This document shows, piece after piece, positions 7,783 through 16,142 of a DNA stretch of 64,000 nt (positions within the stretch are counted from its first letter, which is position 1; the number at the start of each line of letters is the position of its first letter). Below the pieces are notes generated by a model. That model was given only the letters and a program-made list of their open reading frames with translations, ran no database searches and was not told where the DNA came from. Origin of the DNA: Ereboglobus sp. PH5-10 (GTDB lineage Bacteria; Verrucomicrobiota; Verrucomicrobiia; Opitutales; Opitutaceae). The stretch lies in NCBI RefSeq assembly GCF_029504735.1, contig NZ_JAQFIP010000004.1, positions 124,001 through 188,000 of the forward strand, given 5' to 3'. The position numbers and the translations under genes are program-made.

Positions 7783-8502
7783 TCAGGGCAGCGCGAAGGA
7801 GAGGCTTGAGGTGATTTCGGCGCGGACGCCGAAGACTTCGAGGAGGAGTTCGGGCGTGAGCACGTCGGCGGGTTTGCCGGCGGCGCGGAGACGGCCTTCG
7901 TGCATCACCACAACCATGTCGAGGATGTAGGCCATGCGGAGGTCGTGCAGCGAAAAGAGGAGCGTGCCGCCGGCGCGCGTGTGTTTGTTGCCAAGCAGGA
8001 GAATCTTCAGCGCGTGGCGCGGGTCGAGCGCGGCAAGCGGTTCGTCCCAAAGTTGCAGGGGCGCGGCGGTGGCGTGCGCGCGCGCGAGGAGCACGCGCTG
8101 GCGTTCGCCGCCGGAGAGCCGGGTGACGGGACGGTGCGCGAGCGCGGTGAGATCGAACCGGGCGAGTGTCTCGTCAACGTGTTTGCCGTCGTCGTCGTGC
8201 GCGTAACGGCCTTGCGCCACGACGGAGCGCACGGTGAAGCCGAACTCGAAATGCGCCTCCTGTGGCACCCACGAGGCGCGGCGTCCGCGTTCGAGAATCG
8301 GAATGCGCGCGAGCGGAACACCGCTCCACCGCACGTCGCCGGGCCCGGGCGAAAGCAATCCGGAGGCGACTTGGAGCAGCGTGGATTTCCCGGAGCCGTT
8401 GGGTCCGACGAGTCCCGCCATGACACCGGGCGCAAGCGCGAGGCTGACGGACGTTATTCGGCCGGGAACCGTGGCGTTGGAAATTGTGAGCGCGTCGGAC
8501 AT
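7783..8502 (-). CDS. btuD: Vitamin B12 ABC importer, ATP-binding subunit
   Basis: 239 residues. The ABC ATPase features occur in order: Walker A GLVGPNGSGKST, Q-loop WVPQEAH, signature LSGGERQRVLLARA, Walker B-like LQLWDEPLAALD and the H-loop SLHD. The signature is intact; Walker B has Trp where most members have a Leu/Ile before DEP. The ATG at 8502 is just after repeat C. BtuC, BtuF and BtuB are encoded immediately upstream under one riboswitch, which makes corrinoid import the expected substrate. Confidence 0.93.
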   Translation of the reverse strand: MSDALTISNATVPGRITSVSLALAPGVMAGLVGPNGSGKSTLLQVASGLLSPGPGDVRWSGVPLARIPILERGRRASWVPQEAHFEFGFTVRSVVAQGRYAHDDDGKHVDETLARFDLTALAHRPVTRLSGGERQRVLLARAHATAAPLQLWDEPLAALDPRHALKILLLGNKHTRAGGTLLFSLHDLRMAYILDMVVVMHEGRLRAAGKPADVLTPELLLEVFGVRAEITSSLSFALP

Positions 8503-8519
8503 CAGAGGGATGGGGTGGG

Positions 8520-8632
8520 GAATTTTCGATTTTCGATTTTCGATTTTCGATTGCGCGCTGCCGCGCGGAAACGAAATCGAAAATGGAGCGGGAGCTCCCA
8601 ATCCAAAATCCAAAATCGAAAATCGAAAATTC
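8520..8632. repeat. Heptamer-bounded interspersed repeat, copy C
   Basis: Four TTTTCGA-type units, GCGCGCTGCCGCGCG, a GGAGCGGGAGCTCCC hairpin, then four inverted units. It occupies almost the whole btuC-btuD spacer. Confidence 0.87.
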
Positions 8633-8635
8633 CGC

Positions 8636-9688
8636 TCATGCCTGCCTCCTTAATAACCACAGGAAAAACGGCCCGCCGATTAACGATGTGACGATGCCGA
8701 TGCGCAGTCCGCCGGCTTCGCGCCCGATGAGATCGCACGCGACGACAAAGGCCGCGCCGCCAACCAGCGAAAGCGGAACAAGCCGCCGGTGCTCGGGGCC
8801 GACGAGCAGGCGAAAGATGTGCGGCACGACGAGTCCGACAAATCCGACCGTGCCGGTGACCGCCGTCGCAAGCGCGGTGAGCACGGTCGAGAGCACGAGC
8901 AGCCAGCCGCGCAGGCGGCGCACATCGACACCGAGGCTTTGCGCCTCGTCGGCGCCGAGGCTGAGGAGGTCCATTTGCCGGCCGAGCGGCCAGAGCAGAA
9001 GCGCGGCGAGCAGGATTGGCGACGCCATCATGACGTGCTCCCACGTGCGATCCTCAAGCCCGCCGAGAAGCCAGAAAAGGATTTGCGCGTTGCGCTCGTA
9101 GGTGAGCGTGGCGTTGGAAAGCACGTAACTGGAAACGGCGCCGAGCATGGCGTTGAGCGCGATGCCGGCGAGCAGGAGCCGCTCGGTGCCCGCGCCGCGC
9201 CGCGCGAGCGCGATGACGCACGCCGTCGCGATAAACGCGCCCGCGATGGATGCGAACGGCAGGAGAAAAAACGTGCCCGCCGCGAATCCCGCCCCAATCG
9301 CAACGACCGCGCCCGCCGTGCCGCCGGCGCTCACGCCGAGGAGCCCGGGACTGGCGAGGCTGTTGCGAAAATACGCCTGCATGACGAGTCCGCTCGACGC
9401 CAGCGCGCCGCCGATAAGCATCGCAACAAGGAGGCGCGGAAGGCGCATGTTCCAAATGACAAACGTGGCGAGCTCGTCGCGCCGGAGCAGTCCGTCGAGC
9501 GTGCGCGCGGGCGAGAGGTTCATGTCGCCGACACAGAGCGAGACGACGCATAGTCCCGCGAGCAGGACTATGCTAATGAATAATGGAAAATGTAGAATGA
9601 AGAATGATCTCTGATGCGAAGGGCGCGCACGCTTTGCGGCCGTTGCGCTTTCCCTTCCACCGGATGAGTTGTTTTCCCCATTATTCAT
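8636..9688 (-). CDS. btuC: Vitamin B12 ABC importer, permease subunit (FecCD/BtuC family)
   Basis: 350 residues with about ten hydrophobic helices. Family landmarks are RLPRLLVAMLIGGALASSG, the AYFRNSLASPGLLGVSAG loop, the coupling-helix region DEAQSLGVDV, and VGFVGLVVPHIFRLLVGPEH. The ATG at 9688 and residues ~24-40 (including ILHFPLFIS) lie in a pair of inverted heptamer arrays, so the true conserved protein begins near IVLLAGLCVVSLCVG. The end of btuF lies in the same array. Confidence 0.93.
   Translation of the reverse strand: MNNGENNSSGGRESATAAKRARPSHQRSFFILHFPLFISIVLLAGLCVVSLCVGDMNLSPARTLDGLLRRDELATFVIWNMRLPRLLVAMLIGGALASSGLVMQAYFRNSLASPGLLGVSAGGTAGAVVAIGAGFAAGTFFLLPFASIAGAFIATACVIALARRGAGTERLLLAGIALNAMLGAVSSYVLSNATLTYERNAQILFWLLGGLEDRTWEHVMMASPILLAALLLWPLGRQMDLLSLGADEAQSLGVDVRRLRGWLLVLSTVLTALATAVTGTVGFVGLVVPHIFRLLVGPEHRRLVPLSLVGGAAFVVACDLIGREAGGLRIGIVTSLIGGPFFLWLLRRQA
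9574..9608. repeat. Heptamer array (TAATGAA type) inside the btuC 5' coding region
   Basis: Five consecutive 7-nt units, TAATGAA, TAATGGA, AAATGTA, GAATGAA, GAATGAT. The first 19 bp are the exact reverse complement of 9693-9711, so the two arrays form an inverted pair spanning the BtuC N-terminus. Confidence 0.8.
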
Positions 9689-9711
9689 TTTTCATTTTCC
9701 ATTATTCATTA
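9679..9711. repeat. Heptamer array (CATTATT type) at the btuF/btuC junction
   Basis: Units of the form CATTATT with 7-nt period, inverted relative to 9574-9608. They carry the btuF stop codon and the btuC start codon on the minus strand. Confidence 0.8.
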
Positions 9712-10675
9712 GCGGGAACCGCGCCGGGTGCAGCTCCCGCGCCAGCCGTTCGTAGGCGCCGATGCGCAGGTGGGAGACGCAGCTTATTTGCCAGGGTTCG
9801 AGGAGCGCGACACGGCCTTCACGGATTGCGGACATGTATTGATAGGGCGGAAGTTTTTCGTAAGGCGCAAGCGCGGCGTTTTTGTCCGCGCCTATGAGCA
9901 CGACTTTGTCGATCGGCCATGTGAGCATTTTCTCCGAGGGCGGCGCCTGGTGTCCGTGCAAACGTCCGAGCGTGGAGGCGAGATTTTCGGCGCGGGCGTA
10001 ATCACAAAGGTCCTGAAACGTGCTCTGGTCGCCGGGAATGAGGCCGTAGGTAGAGGGCGCGATGACGCGAACGGGTTTGGCGCCCTTGAGTGTTTCGCGA
10101 AGGGCCGCGACACGGCGCAGGCCGTCGGCAATGATGGCCTCGGCGCGGGCCTCGGCACGGGGGCCGAGTTCTCGCGCGATCATGCGGAGATTATCGAACG
10201 CGTCCTCAAGCGTGTAGTATTTGCTGATGACGATCACGCGCACGCCTGCGCGCCGCACTTGTTCGACGAGCTCGACACGGCTGTAATCGTTGAAGATGAC
10301 GAGCGTCGGTTCGTGGGAAAGGATGGTTTCGGCGGTGGCGTTTTTTTGGAGGCTGGGAAACGCGGCGGCCTCCCGGGCGATGGCGGAAAAACTGGAGTCG
10401 CGCGAAAGGTGGCTGAGGCAAGCGATTTGCCCGGGATCGGCGACCGCATGGAGCAACTCGTCGTTGCCGACGGTTTGGGAAACGACGCGTGCTTGCGGGC
10501 GCGGTGCGTCCGCAAGCACGCGAAGGGTGAAAGGTGAAAGGTGAAGGGTGAAAAGGAGGAGGAGAAAAACAACAAGGCAGGGCGAACCGTCCCCGGTGAG
10601 CCGAAACAGTTTGAGCAGCGAACGCTGTTTGCGGCTCAGCCGGAGGCTTCGCCCTACCTTGTGTAATTGTTCCAT
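9692..10675 (-). CDS. btuF: Corrinoid ABC transporter substrate-binding protein (BtuF-like)
   Basis: About 327 residues. A hydrophobic export signal (CLVVFLLLLFTLHLSPF) precedes a periplasmic-binding fold: RVVSQTVGNDELLHAVADP, the typical 'EPTLVIFNDYS' strand of metal/B12 binding proteins (SHEPTLVIFNDY), VRVIVISKYYTLED, and LTWPIDKVVLIGADKN in the C-lobe. The ATG at 10675 is three bases after the btuB stop; another ATG lies at 10690. Residues ~5-34 are encoded by a palindromic REP and ~41-50 by a heptamer array, so the secretion signal is largely repeat-derived. The last residues (LMNNGK) are also repeat sequence. Confidence 0.87.
   Translation of the reverse strand: MEQLHKVGRSLRLSRKQRSLLKLFRLTGDGSPCLVVFLLLLFTLHLSPFTLRVLADAPRPQARVVSQTVGNDELLHAVADPGQIACLSHLSRDSSFSAIAREAAAFPSLQKNATAETILSHEPTLVIFNDYSRVELVEQVRRAGVRVIVISKYYTLEDAFDNLRMIARELGPRAEARAEAIIADGLRRVAALRETLKGAKPVRVIAPSTYGLIPGDQSTFQDLCDYARAENLASTLGRLHGHQAPPSEKMLTWPIDKVVLIGADKNAALAPYEKLPPYQYMSAIREGRVALLEPWQISCVSHLRIGAYERLARELHPARFPLMNNGK
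10525..10555. repeat. Heptamer array (GGTGAAA type) encoding the BtuF signal-peptide core
   Basis: Units GGGTGAA, AGGTGAA, AGGTGAA, GGGTGAA with strict 7-nt period. On the minus strand it encodes the FTLHLSPFTL part of the signal peptide. Confidence 0.82.
10572..10662. repeat. Palindromic REP (GGTAGGGCGAA family) inside the 5' end of btuF
   Basis: About 30-bp imperfect arms (ACAAGGCAGGGCGAACC and its inverted counterpart ending GGGCGAAGCCTCC on the other strand) with an inner stem. Same family as the perfect copy at 42298-42361. Confidence 0.82.
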
Positions 10676-10677
10676 TT

Positions 10678-12693
10678 TCAGAATTTCCACTCAATGCCGC
10701 CAAACACGCCGACGGGCAATGCGGGATAACCGGCGACGGTGTCGTATTTTTTATCGAGGAGATTTTCAACGCGCAGCTTGAGTTTCAAGCCGGAGCAAAC
10801 CTCGTAGCTGCCGTAGAGGCGGACGTTCGCGTAACCGCCCATCCGCTGCACGACCGTTGTTGGATTCCAATATGCATCGTAAACGCTGTAGGTTTCGCTC
10901 GGGCGCCCCGAGGCGAAGGTGACGCCGGCGCCAACCATCAGCTCCTTGGTGACACGATAATTGACGTCGCCCGAAAACACATGGCGCGGCATGCGAATGA
11001 GACGCGCGCCGTTGCTGTCGCGCGTGTCGAGATAGGTGTAGGCAATCTGAACGCCCATCCGGTCGATCGGGCGCGCATACACATAGGCTTCGACACCCCT
11101 GGTCGTGGCGGCGGGGATGTTCGTGTATTTGTAGAGGCCGCTGCCGGAGTCGTAATTCGCGACAAATTTGTTATCGAAATCATTCCTGAAAAACACGCCG
11201 CCGAAGGTGATGCGATCATTCCAGGCATCCTGCTCGAAACCGATGTCCCAGCCCTTGGATTTTTCGGGGTTGAGGTCGGGGCTTTCCACATACCATCCGC
11301 CGCCGCGCACGTATTGGGGCGCGGGGGCGTTGAAGCCGGTGCCGTAGGTGGCGCGAACGGTTGTATTCGTTTTTTCAATACGATAGGCCGCGCCCGCGCG
11401 CCAGGTCGCGCGCGTGTCGAAGGTGTTGTAATCGTCAACGCGGACACCGGCGGTGAGCTCAAGGTTTTTGAGCGGGTTCGCGACGGCGTTCACATAAGCC
11501 GAGACAAGGCGGTCGCTTTCGGTCTCGCCGCCCGAAGTGTAACGCGACCACTCGGTGTTGACGCCGCCGACAAGCTGGAGCTGATCGAGAGCCCGCCAGG
11601 TGTTTTGCCAGTCGAGGACGTTGCGCGTGCTGTGCGCGAGGGACGGCCAGGAGGCGTCCCAGTCGTAGATGTTTTGAACCCAGCCGTAGGTGAGGCGCGT
11701 GTCGAAGTTCTCGACGGGATTCCACGCCGCGTAAACGGTGGCGATGTTGACATCGAGATCGAGGACTCCGGCGTCGCCCGGGCTGTAAACCGGGCCGGGC
11801 TCCTCGTAGCGGGACTTGAGGCCGCGATAGGTGAAACCGGCGGTGACGCGGTCGGCGAGTTTGTATTCGAGGCGCGTGGAGCCGCTGAACTGCCTGAAAT
11901 CGTTGTTGTCGCGGTCGTTTTCCGTGTAGGAGGCGGAAAGCGCGGCGCTGTAACTGAGCGATTGCGGCTGCGCGGAAAATCCGGTCGTTACGGGCACGCT
12001 GCCAGCCACGGCGGCAACTCCGCCGATGCTTGCGAACGAACCGCCCTCGACCGCGATCATGCCGTGCGCGGGGCCGCGTCCGCGGGCGGTTTCAAGCGAG
12101 ATGACACCGCCGAGCGCGGCGCTGCCGTAAAGAGTGCTTTGCGGGCCGCGAAGGATCTCGACGCGCTCCAAGCCGGCGAGCCCGGACGCGCCGAGAAAAT
12201 TGTTGTAGTCGCTGGTCCAGTCCTCGGCGTTCATGCGGATGCCGTCGACGAGAAAAAGCGTGTGGTTTTTACTCGCGCCGCGAATGTGAATCGCGGACTG
12301 GCTGCCGGCCGCGCCGCCGGTTTCAGAGACGTTGACACCGGGGATGGTTTGCAGGGCGGTGCGCAGATCGGGAATCTGCAAGTTCTCCATGTGGGAGAGC
12401 GAAATGGAGGTCACGCTGCTGGGCGTGAGTTTGACATTTTGCGCGGTGCGCGAGGCGGACACCACGTAGGCTTCGAGCTCAACGGTGTCGGGCTGTTGTT
12501 GCGGCGCGGAAGCGGACGCGGCTTGGGCGCGCGCGGCGGGGCCGGTGGCGGCGGTGGCGATCAGGGCGAACGCGGCTGCGGCCGCGATGTTCGCGAATGA
12601 AAAAAGCTGCCCCGATGCGCGGAATGCGCGGACGCGGGCCAGCGAACGGTTTTTGTGTTGGTTCACGGGTCTGTCTCTCTTGGTTGGTGGCAA
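10678..12693 (-). CDS. btuB: TonB-dependent outer-membrane receptor, cobalamin uptake (BtuB-like)
   Basis: 671 residues. A signal region ends near ARAQA (about 50-57), then a TonB-box-like segment VELEAYVVSASR, a plug domain (about 75-190: LRTALQTIPGVNV, SAIHIRGASKNHTLFLVDGIRMN, VEILRGPQSTLYGSAALGGVI) and a 22-strand-type barrel ending in aromatic GIEWKF. It is the first gene after a cobalamin riboswitch and is followed directly by btuF. A GTG at 12666 (VNQHKNRS) is an alternative start. The barrel sequence alone would not prove B12 specificity; context does. Confidence 0.92.
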   Translation of the reverse strand: MPPTKRDRPVNQHKNRSLARVRAFRASGQLFSFANIAAAAAFALIATAATGPAARAQAASASAPQQQPDTVELEAYVVSASRTAQNVKLTPSSVTSISLSHMENLQIPDLRTALQTIPGVNVSETGGAAGSQSAIHIRGASKNHTLFLVDGIRMNAEDWTSDYNNFLGASGLAGLERVEILRGPQSTLYGSAALGGVISLETARGRGPAHGMIAVEGGSFASIGGVAAVAGSVPVTTGFSAQPQSLSYSAALSASYTENDRDNNDFRQFSGSTRLEYKLADRVTAGFTYRGLKSRYEEPGPVYSPGDAGVLDLDVNIATVYAAWNPVENFDTRLTYGWVQNIYDWDASWPSLAHSTRNVLDWQNTWRALDQLQLVGGVNTEWSRYTSGGETESDRLVSAYVNAVANPLKNLELTAGVRVDDYNTFDTRATWRAGAAYRIEKTNTTVRATYGTGFNAPAPQYVRGGGWYVESPDLNPEKSKGWDIGFEQDAWNDRITFGGVFFRNDFDNKFVANYDSGSGLYKYTNIPAATTRGVEAYVYARPIDRMGVQIAYTYLDTRDSNGARLIRMPRHVFSGDVNYRVTKELMVGAGVTFASGRPSETYSVYDAYWNPTTVVQRMGGYANVRLYGSYEVCSGLKLKLRVENLLDKKYDTVAGYPALPVGVFGGIEWKF

Positions 12694-12974
12694 GAGCAGA
12701 CAGGGCTCGTTGCGCGCCCTGCGTTTTTGTGGCGCGCAATCGAACTCGAGGCACTGCTCTCACGCTTCATTTTTGCGATGAAGATTTCGCGGGGTCGGCG
12801 CGCGCAAAAATTTCGCGCCGGCCGCGTGAGCGCCCAAGGGTGGATATTCGGACTCCGCATGTGCCGGGGCGCGCGCGATTCGTGAAACGTGGTTTTGCGT
12901 TTTCGAAATCGGACGCGCCGCCTGCCTCGCCATCTCCTTCGCCGACCGGGAGGCCGACTGGTTTTATCGCGTGT
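12694..12974 (-). other. btuB leader between riboswitch and start codon
   Basis: About 280 bases of untranslated leader on the minus strand. It contains the 3' part of the riboswitch expression platform, but I could not assign a terminator hairpin with a T-run or a clear sequestered ribosome site. No ORF with coding character is seen. Confidence 0.4.
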
Positions 12975-13110
12975 TTAAGACGCGAACGATGGTCTGGACT
13001 GATGCGTTACCGCAGCGCAACTGTAGCCGGTTTTCACGGCTTTTCCCAGTGCCCTGAGCGTGATGTGTCGGGTGTGAAAAGAACATCCGGCACAAATGCC
13101 GGATTTGTGG
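12975..13110 (-). promoter_or_regulatory. Cobalamin (adenosylcobalamin-class) riboswitch upstream of btuB
   Basis: Read on the minus strand, conserved blocks appear in the right order: GGGAAAAGCCGTGAAAACC (the GGGAA..GGTG.AAATCC-type block), then CTACAGTTGCGCTGCGGTAA (matching the C.GCAACTGT core), then the B12-box-like CAGTCCAGACCATCG. A short hairpin CCGGCACAAATGCCGG (13087-13102) lies on the 5' side. The downstream genes are all corrinoid uptake or assembly genes. Such switches repress expression when cobalamin is bound. Exact boundaries and platform are not resolved. Confidence 0.85.
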
Positions 13111-13311
13111 AACATGCGGCGAAGCAACGCGCGGGCGCAAGCCTGTTTTTGGCACAGGCAAATCGGAAACGAAAACGCACAAGCTGTCGCGGAATGTCAG
13201 GATAGACGAAAAGCCAGTTTGTGGTTGAACCATTAAATTTTCACAACTCTACTACTTCGCTTATATTTTGCAAAAACAGGCGCGCACAATGCGCGTCATG
13301 CACATTTCATT

Positions 13312-14826
13312 TTGAATTTCATGAATACTCGTTCGAATCAAGAATCCCTGAATTTTCTGATAAAACTGTTTATTGTGGTGTCTTGCTACGCGGTGATTAT
13401 TTTGGCTCCCGTCAAGATTGGCGAACTGGGTTACCTGCCACAGGATGACGCGCTGCGGCACTCGGCCTATGCCGTGGACAGCCGCGATTGGGGCGATGTG
13501 CTCGTCTTCAATTCAACCATCCGCAAGGACATGGACAGCCATCCCGCATGGCATGCCGTGCTGCGCGGCGTGCATAACAAAACCGGTGCCGCGCAGGACA
13601 ACTTGGTGTTTTTTTCGTTCTGCGTGACGTTCATCACCTTCATGGTCGCGGGCGCAATCGCGTCGCGCAACACGCTGGCTTGGATGTGCACATGTTTGCT
13701 GATGGTCACATGCGGCTCATCCCTGTTTTACCGACTGCTGCTTGGGCGTCCGTTTAGTATAACGATGGCCATATTGGTGGTGCTGTTGTTCTTGTGGACA
13801 AACCCCAATATTAAAAACTGGAAGTGGCAGAAGGAATTCGGCGTGGTTTTGGGCCTTTTGGTCGTGTCGATTTGTTTTCACCCGTCAGTGTGGTTCGTAT
13901 GGCCGCTGCCTTTTCTGGCGCTGTGCCTGTGCAGGCAGTTTCGCTCGGCAATCATTCTGGCCGCGGGCACAGTTGCCGCGCTAATAATCGCCTGCATACT
14001 CTGCGGAAGCGTTTACGACATTGTCATTCTGCCCGTCCTCCAGCTCTTCCAGGCGTTTTTGTCGGACAACATTGTGGTGGGAAATTTGGTGACGGAGTTT
14101 CAACCGATCACAATCTCGGACTCCGTTTGGATTGCCATGATTGTGCTGCTCATCATTCGCAAGATGTGCGGCGACAAGATAAAGGAGGAGCTGCAAAAAC
14201 CCGATTTCTGGCTGGCCGTCATTGGCGCGATTCTCGGCCTCAAGGTATGCAGGTTCATGGAAGACTGGGCGGTTCCGGCAATGGCTGTGTGGATTTGCCG
14301 GCAATTTATCATACTCAGCACCAAGGTAAATCTGAACAGCTTTGCGAGGCTTGGCGTCGCGATACCGGTTCTGGCCGCTTTTTATATTGGAACCACCGGA
14401 GATGTCGGAAGCCGCTACACGCGCAACCTCAAGGACTCATTGTTAACGCGCCCCGTGGCTGACTTCGAAAGCGTGCTGCCCGACCGCGGGGGAATATTAT
14501 ACGCATCGGACATGGGTGTGTTCTACAAACTCTACTTCAGAAACCCCAACGATCATTATCGCTTCATCCTGGGATTCGAATCGGGGCTGATGCCCCCGGA
14601 AGATCTTAAAACACTGCGTCGAATTCAGTTTAGCGACGGATTAATCGACGAGTATGCGCCGTGGATGGAAAAGATGACATCAGCCGACCGACTGGTGCTG
14701 CGTTATCCCGAGGAGCCCAAATGGGAGAACATGGAATTCGTAAAATTCCAGTCCTACTGGATCGGGCGAAAAGCGCCCAAAAAACAAAGTTCCCCGGATT
14801 CAAAAGAGCCCAAGCAGGAAGGCTGA
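13312..14826 (+). CDS. Polytopic membrane protein of unknown function (GT-C-like layout)
   Basis: 504 residues (ATG at 13312, or at 13321 beginning MNTRSN). A first helix (about 16-36) is followed by an extramembrane loop with YLPQDDALRHSAYAV, then about ten hydrophobic helices up to ~400 and a soluble tail of ~100 residues ending in a Lys-rich stretch. One N-terminal helix followed by an acidic DD loop and many helices is reminiscent of GT-C glycosyltransferases, but no family motif is certain. GC content is clearly lower than neighbours, suggesting transfer. It diverges from the B12 operon and converges on the next lipoprotein gene (17-bp gap). Confidence 0.75.
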   Translation: MNFMNTRSNQESLNFLIKLFIVVSCYAVIILAPVKIGELGYLPQDDALRHSAYAVDSRDWGDVLVFNSTIRKDMDSHPAWHAVLRGVHNKTGAAQDNLVFFSFCVTFITFMVAGAIASRNTLAWMCTCLLMVTCGSSLFYRLLLGRPFSITMAILVVLLFLWTNPNIKNWKWQKEFGVVLGLLVVSICFHPSVWFVWPLPFLALCLCRQFRSAIILAAGTVAALIIACILCGSVYDIVILPVLQLFQAFLSDNIVVGNLVTEFQPITISDSVWIAMIVLLIIRKMCGDKIKEELQKPDFWLAVIGAILGLKVCRFMEDWAVPAMAVWICRQFIILSTKVNLNSFARLGVAIPVLAAFYIGTTGDVGSRYTRNLKDSLLTRPVADFESVLPDRGGILYASDMGVFYKLYFRNPNDHYRFILGFESGLMPPEDLKTLRRIQFSDGLIDEYAPWMEKMTSADRLVLRYPEEPKWENMEFVKFQSYWIGRKAPKKQSSPDSKEPKQEG

Positions 14827-14843
14827 CTCATCAAACCTCGCGC

Positions 14844-15506
14844 TCAGTTTTCCTTCGGCTGGCGCGGGGGTTTGCCGCGCCTGCCCTTTTCCGTCTCGGG
14901 TGGACGGGCGTCCTTGAGCGTGTGCAGCATCAGGATTTTGCTCTCCTGTATCGCGCCGACCTTGAGGCCGATTTTCAACTGAAACTCGCCGGCCGAGAGA
15001 CCGAGCAGCGATGTCATGGGCTCGGGCGCCCCCATCTCGCCGGGGGCGATTGTGATTTTTTCCGGACGCACCGCAAAATTGCCCAGCAGCGAATTGCACT
15101 CGATAAACTCCACCTCGACCGATTCCGCCATCTGGTTGGTCACGCGCAGACGGAGCGCAACCGGGGGCAGCGTGCTGTTGTTCATGCGCGGAATGAAATA
15201 TTGTTCCTCGGGCTCGTCGTCGCTATCGACATAATACACCTCGGTGAAACTGTCCCCGCGCCCGCGCCGTCCGTCCATGTCGCGCATTTTTCCGGGGCGC
15301 ATGCGGAAGCCGCGGCCGAGGCTTGCCTCGACGAGCAGTTTGCCATCGAAAAACTCCCCGTAGCCTTGCATCGCGGGCGGCGGGGGCGCGTTCGGATCGG
15401 TTTCGGGAACATACTCTTTTTTATGCGCGCATCCTGAAAAAGACAGAAGCACGAGCGAACAAACACCGAGGATGAGCGGGACGATGCGGAGCGTTGGATT
15501 TGTCAT
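14844..15506 (-). CDS. Predicted lipoprotein, unknown function
   Basis: 220 residues with a clear type II signal: hydrophobic stretch 8-24 ending LLSFSGC, so Cys26 is the likely anchor. A Pro/Ala-rich linker (DPNAPPPPAMQG) leads to a mixed beta-type domain with VALRLRVTNQMAESVEVEFIECNSLLGNF, which looks like an immunoglobulin-like or transthyretin-like strand pattern, and a basic tail. No recognised catalytic motif. Probably periplasmic-facing and conserved only among relatives. Confidence 0.8.
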   Translation of the reverse strand: MTNPTLRIVPLILGVCSLVLLSFSGCAHKKEYVPETDPNAPPPPAMQGYGEFFDGKLLVEASLGRGFRMRPGKMRDMDGRRGRGDSFTEVYYVDSDDEPEEQYFIPRMNNSTLPPVALRLRVTNQMAESVEVEFIECNSLLGNFAVRPEKITIAPGEMGAPEPMTSLLGLSAGEFQLKIGLKVGAIQESKILMLHTLKDARPPETEKGRRGKPPRQPKEN

Positions 15507-15601
15507 GTCGAGTGTGGCGGGATTGTCATCGGTTGCGCGACGAGGGCAAGTGTTCAGTTAATGTCGATCGGACGCCGGTTGTTTGCCCGCCCCGGCGGGG
15601 T

Positions 15602-16045
15602 TCATTTTTTCTTCGGGGTGTTTTCGCCGAACAGTTTGTCGACGAGTTTTTCGGCAATTTCGTGCGGCGCTTTTGTGAACGAGGTGTGCCCGACGTAAGT
15701 CGCGGTCGCGATAGGGAAATCGATTTTGGTGTCCTTAAACGAAAGCGTCAGCCCGGTCATGTGGTCCTTGAAATCCCATGTCCACGAATCGGTGAAGGAG
15801 ATGATCGCCTGCGTGTTCAACGGCATCATGGTAAGCGGGCCGAGGTCGGATTCGAGGCCGCGCTCCCGGAGCGCCTCGCGAATGAAGTGCCCGATGCCGC
15901 GATTGTCGTTCATGTTGCTCTTCACCCAGACGCGCTGGTATTGGGAAAGGTCCGCGTCAGGCTTCACGTTCGCCTTGTAGGTGGCGCATCCCGAAAACAA
16001 AAGCACGCACAATGCGGCCAGCGGTAAAAAGCGTAAGTATCTCAT
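15602..16045 (-). CDS. Predicted small lipoprotein, unknown function
   Basis: 147 residues from MRYLRFLPLAALCVLLFSGC, whose lipobox places the lipidated Cys at about residue 20. Following ATYKANVKPDADLSQYQRVWVKSN, the pattern (CATYKANV then a YQRVWV strand and a GIGHFIREALRERG helix) is like small outer-membrane lipoproteins of the DUF4136/Rcs-type architecture, but I cannot assign a family. The start was chosen because the signal sequence begins there; the upstream frame reads on without a signal. Confidence 0.8.
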   Translation of the reverse strand: MRYLRFLPLAALCVLLFSGCATYKANVKPDADLSQYQRVWVKSNMNDNRGIGHFIREALRERGLESDLGPLTMMPLNTQAIISFTDSWTWDFKDHMTGLTLSFKDTKIDFPIATATYVGHTSFTKAPHEIAEKLVDKLFGENTPKKK

Positions 16046-16142
16046 CACTCGCAGAGCACACACCATGAAATTGGATTTGCGCAAGCCCAAGCGTGCATCG
16101 CATGGGCTGGCTCGCGCAAAAACATCCCGCCCGCGCACCCTC

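Noticed and set aside
8520-8632. CRISPR array from TTTTCGA repeats
   Set aside because: Units are 7 nt and contiguous, without spacers, and both ends are inverted.
10981-12600. Long plus-strand open frame inside btuB
   Set aside because: Antisense shadow produced by high third-position GC; no start context or homology pattern.
12600-13250. Protein-coding frame in the btuB leader
   Set aside because: Small overlapping frames only; conserved riboswitch blocks explain the conservation.
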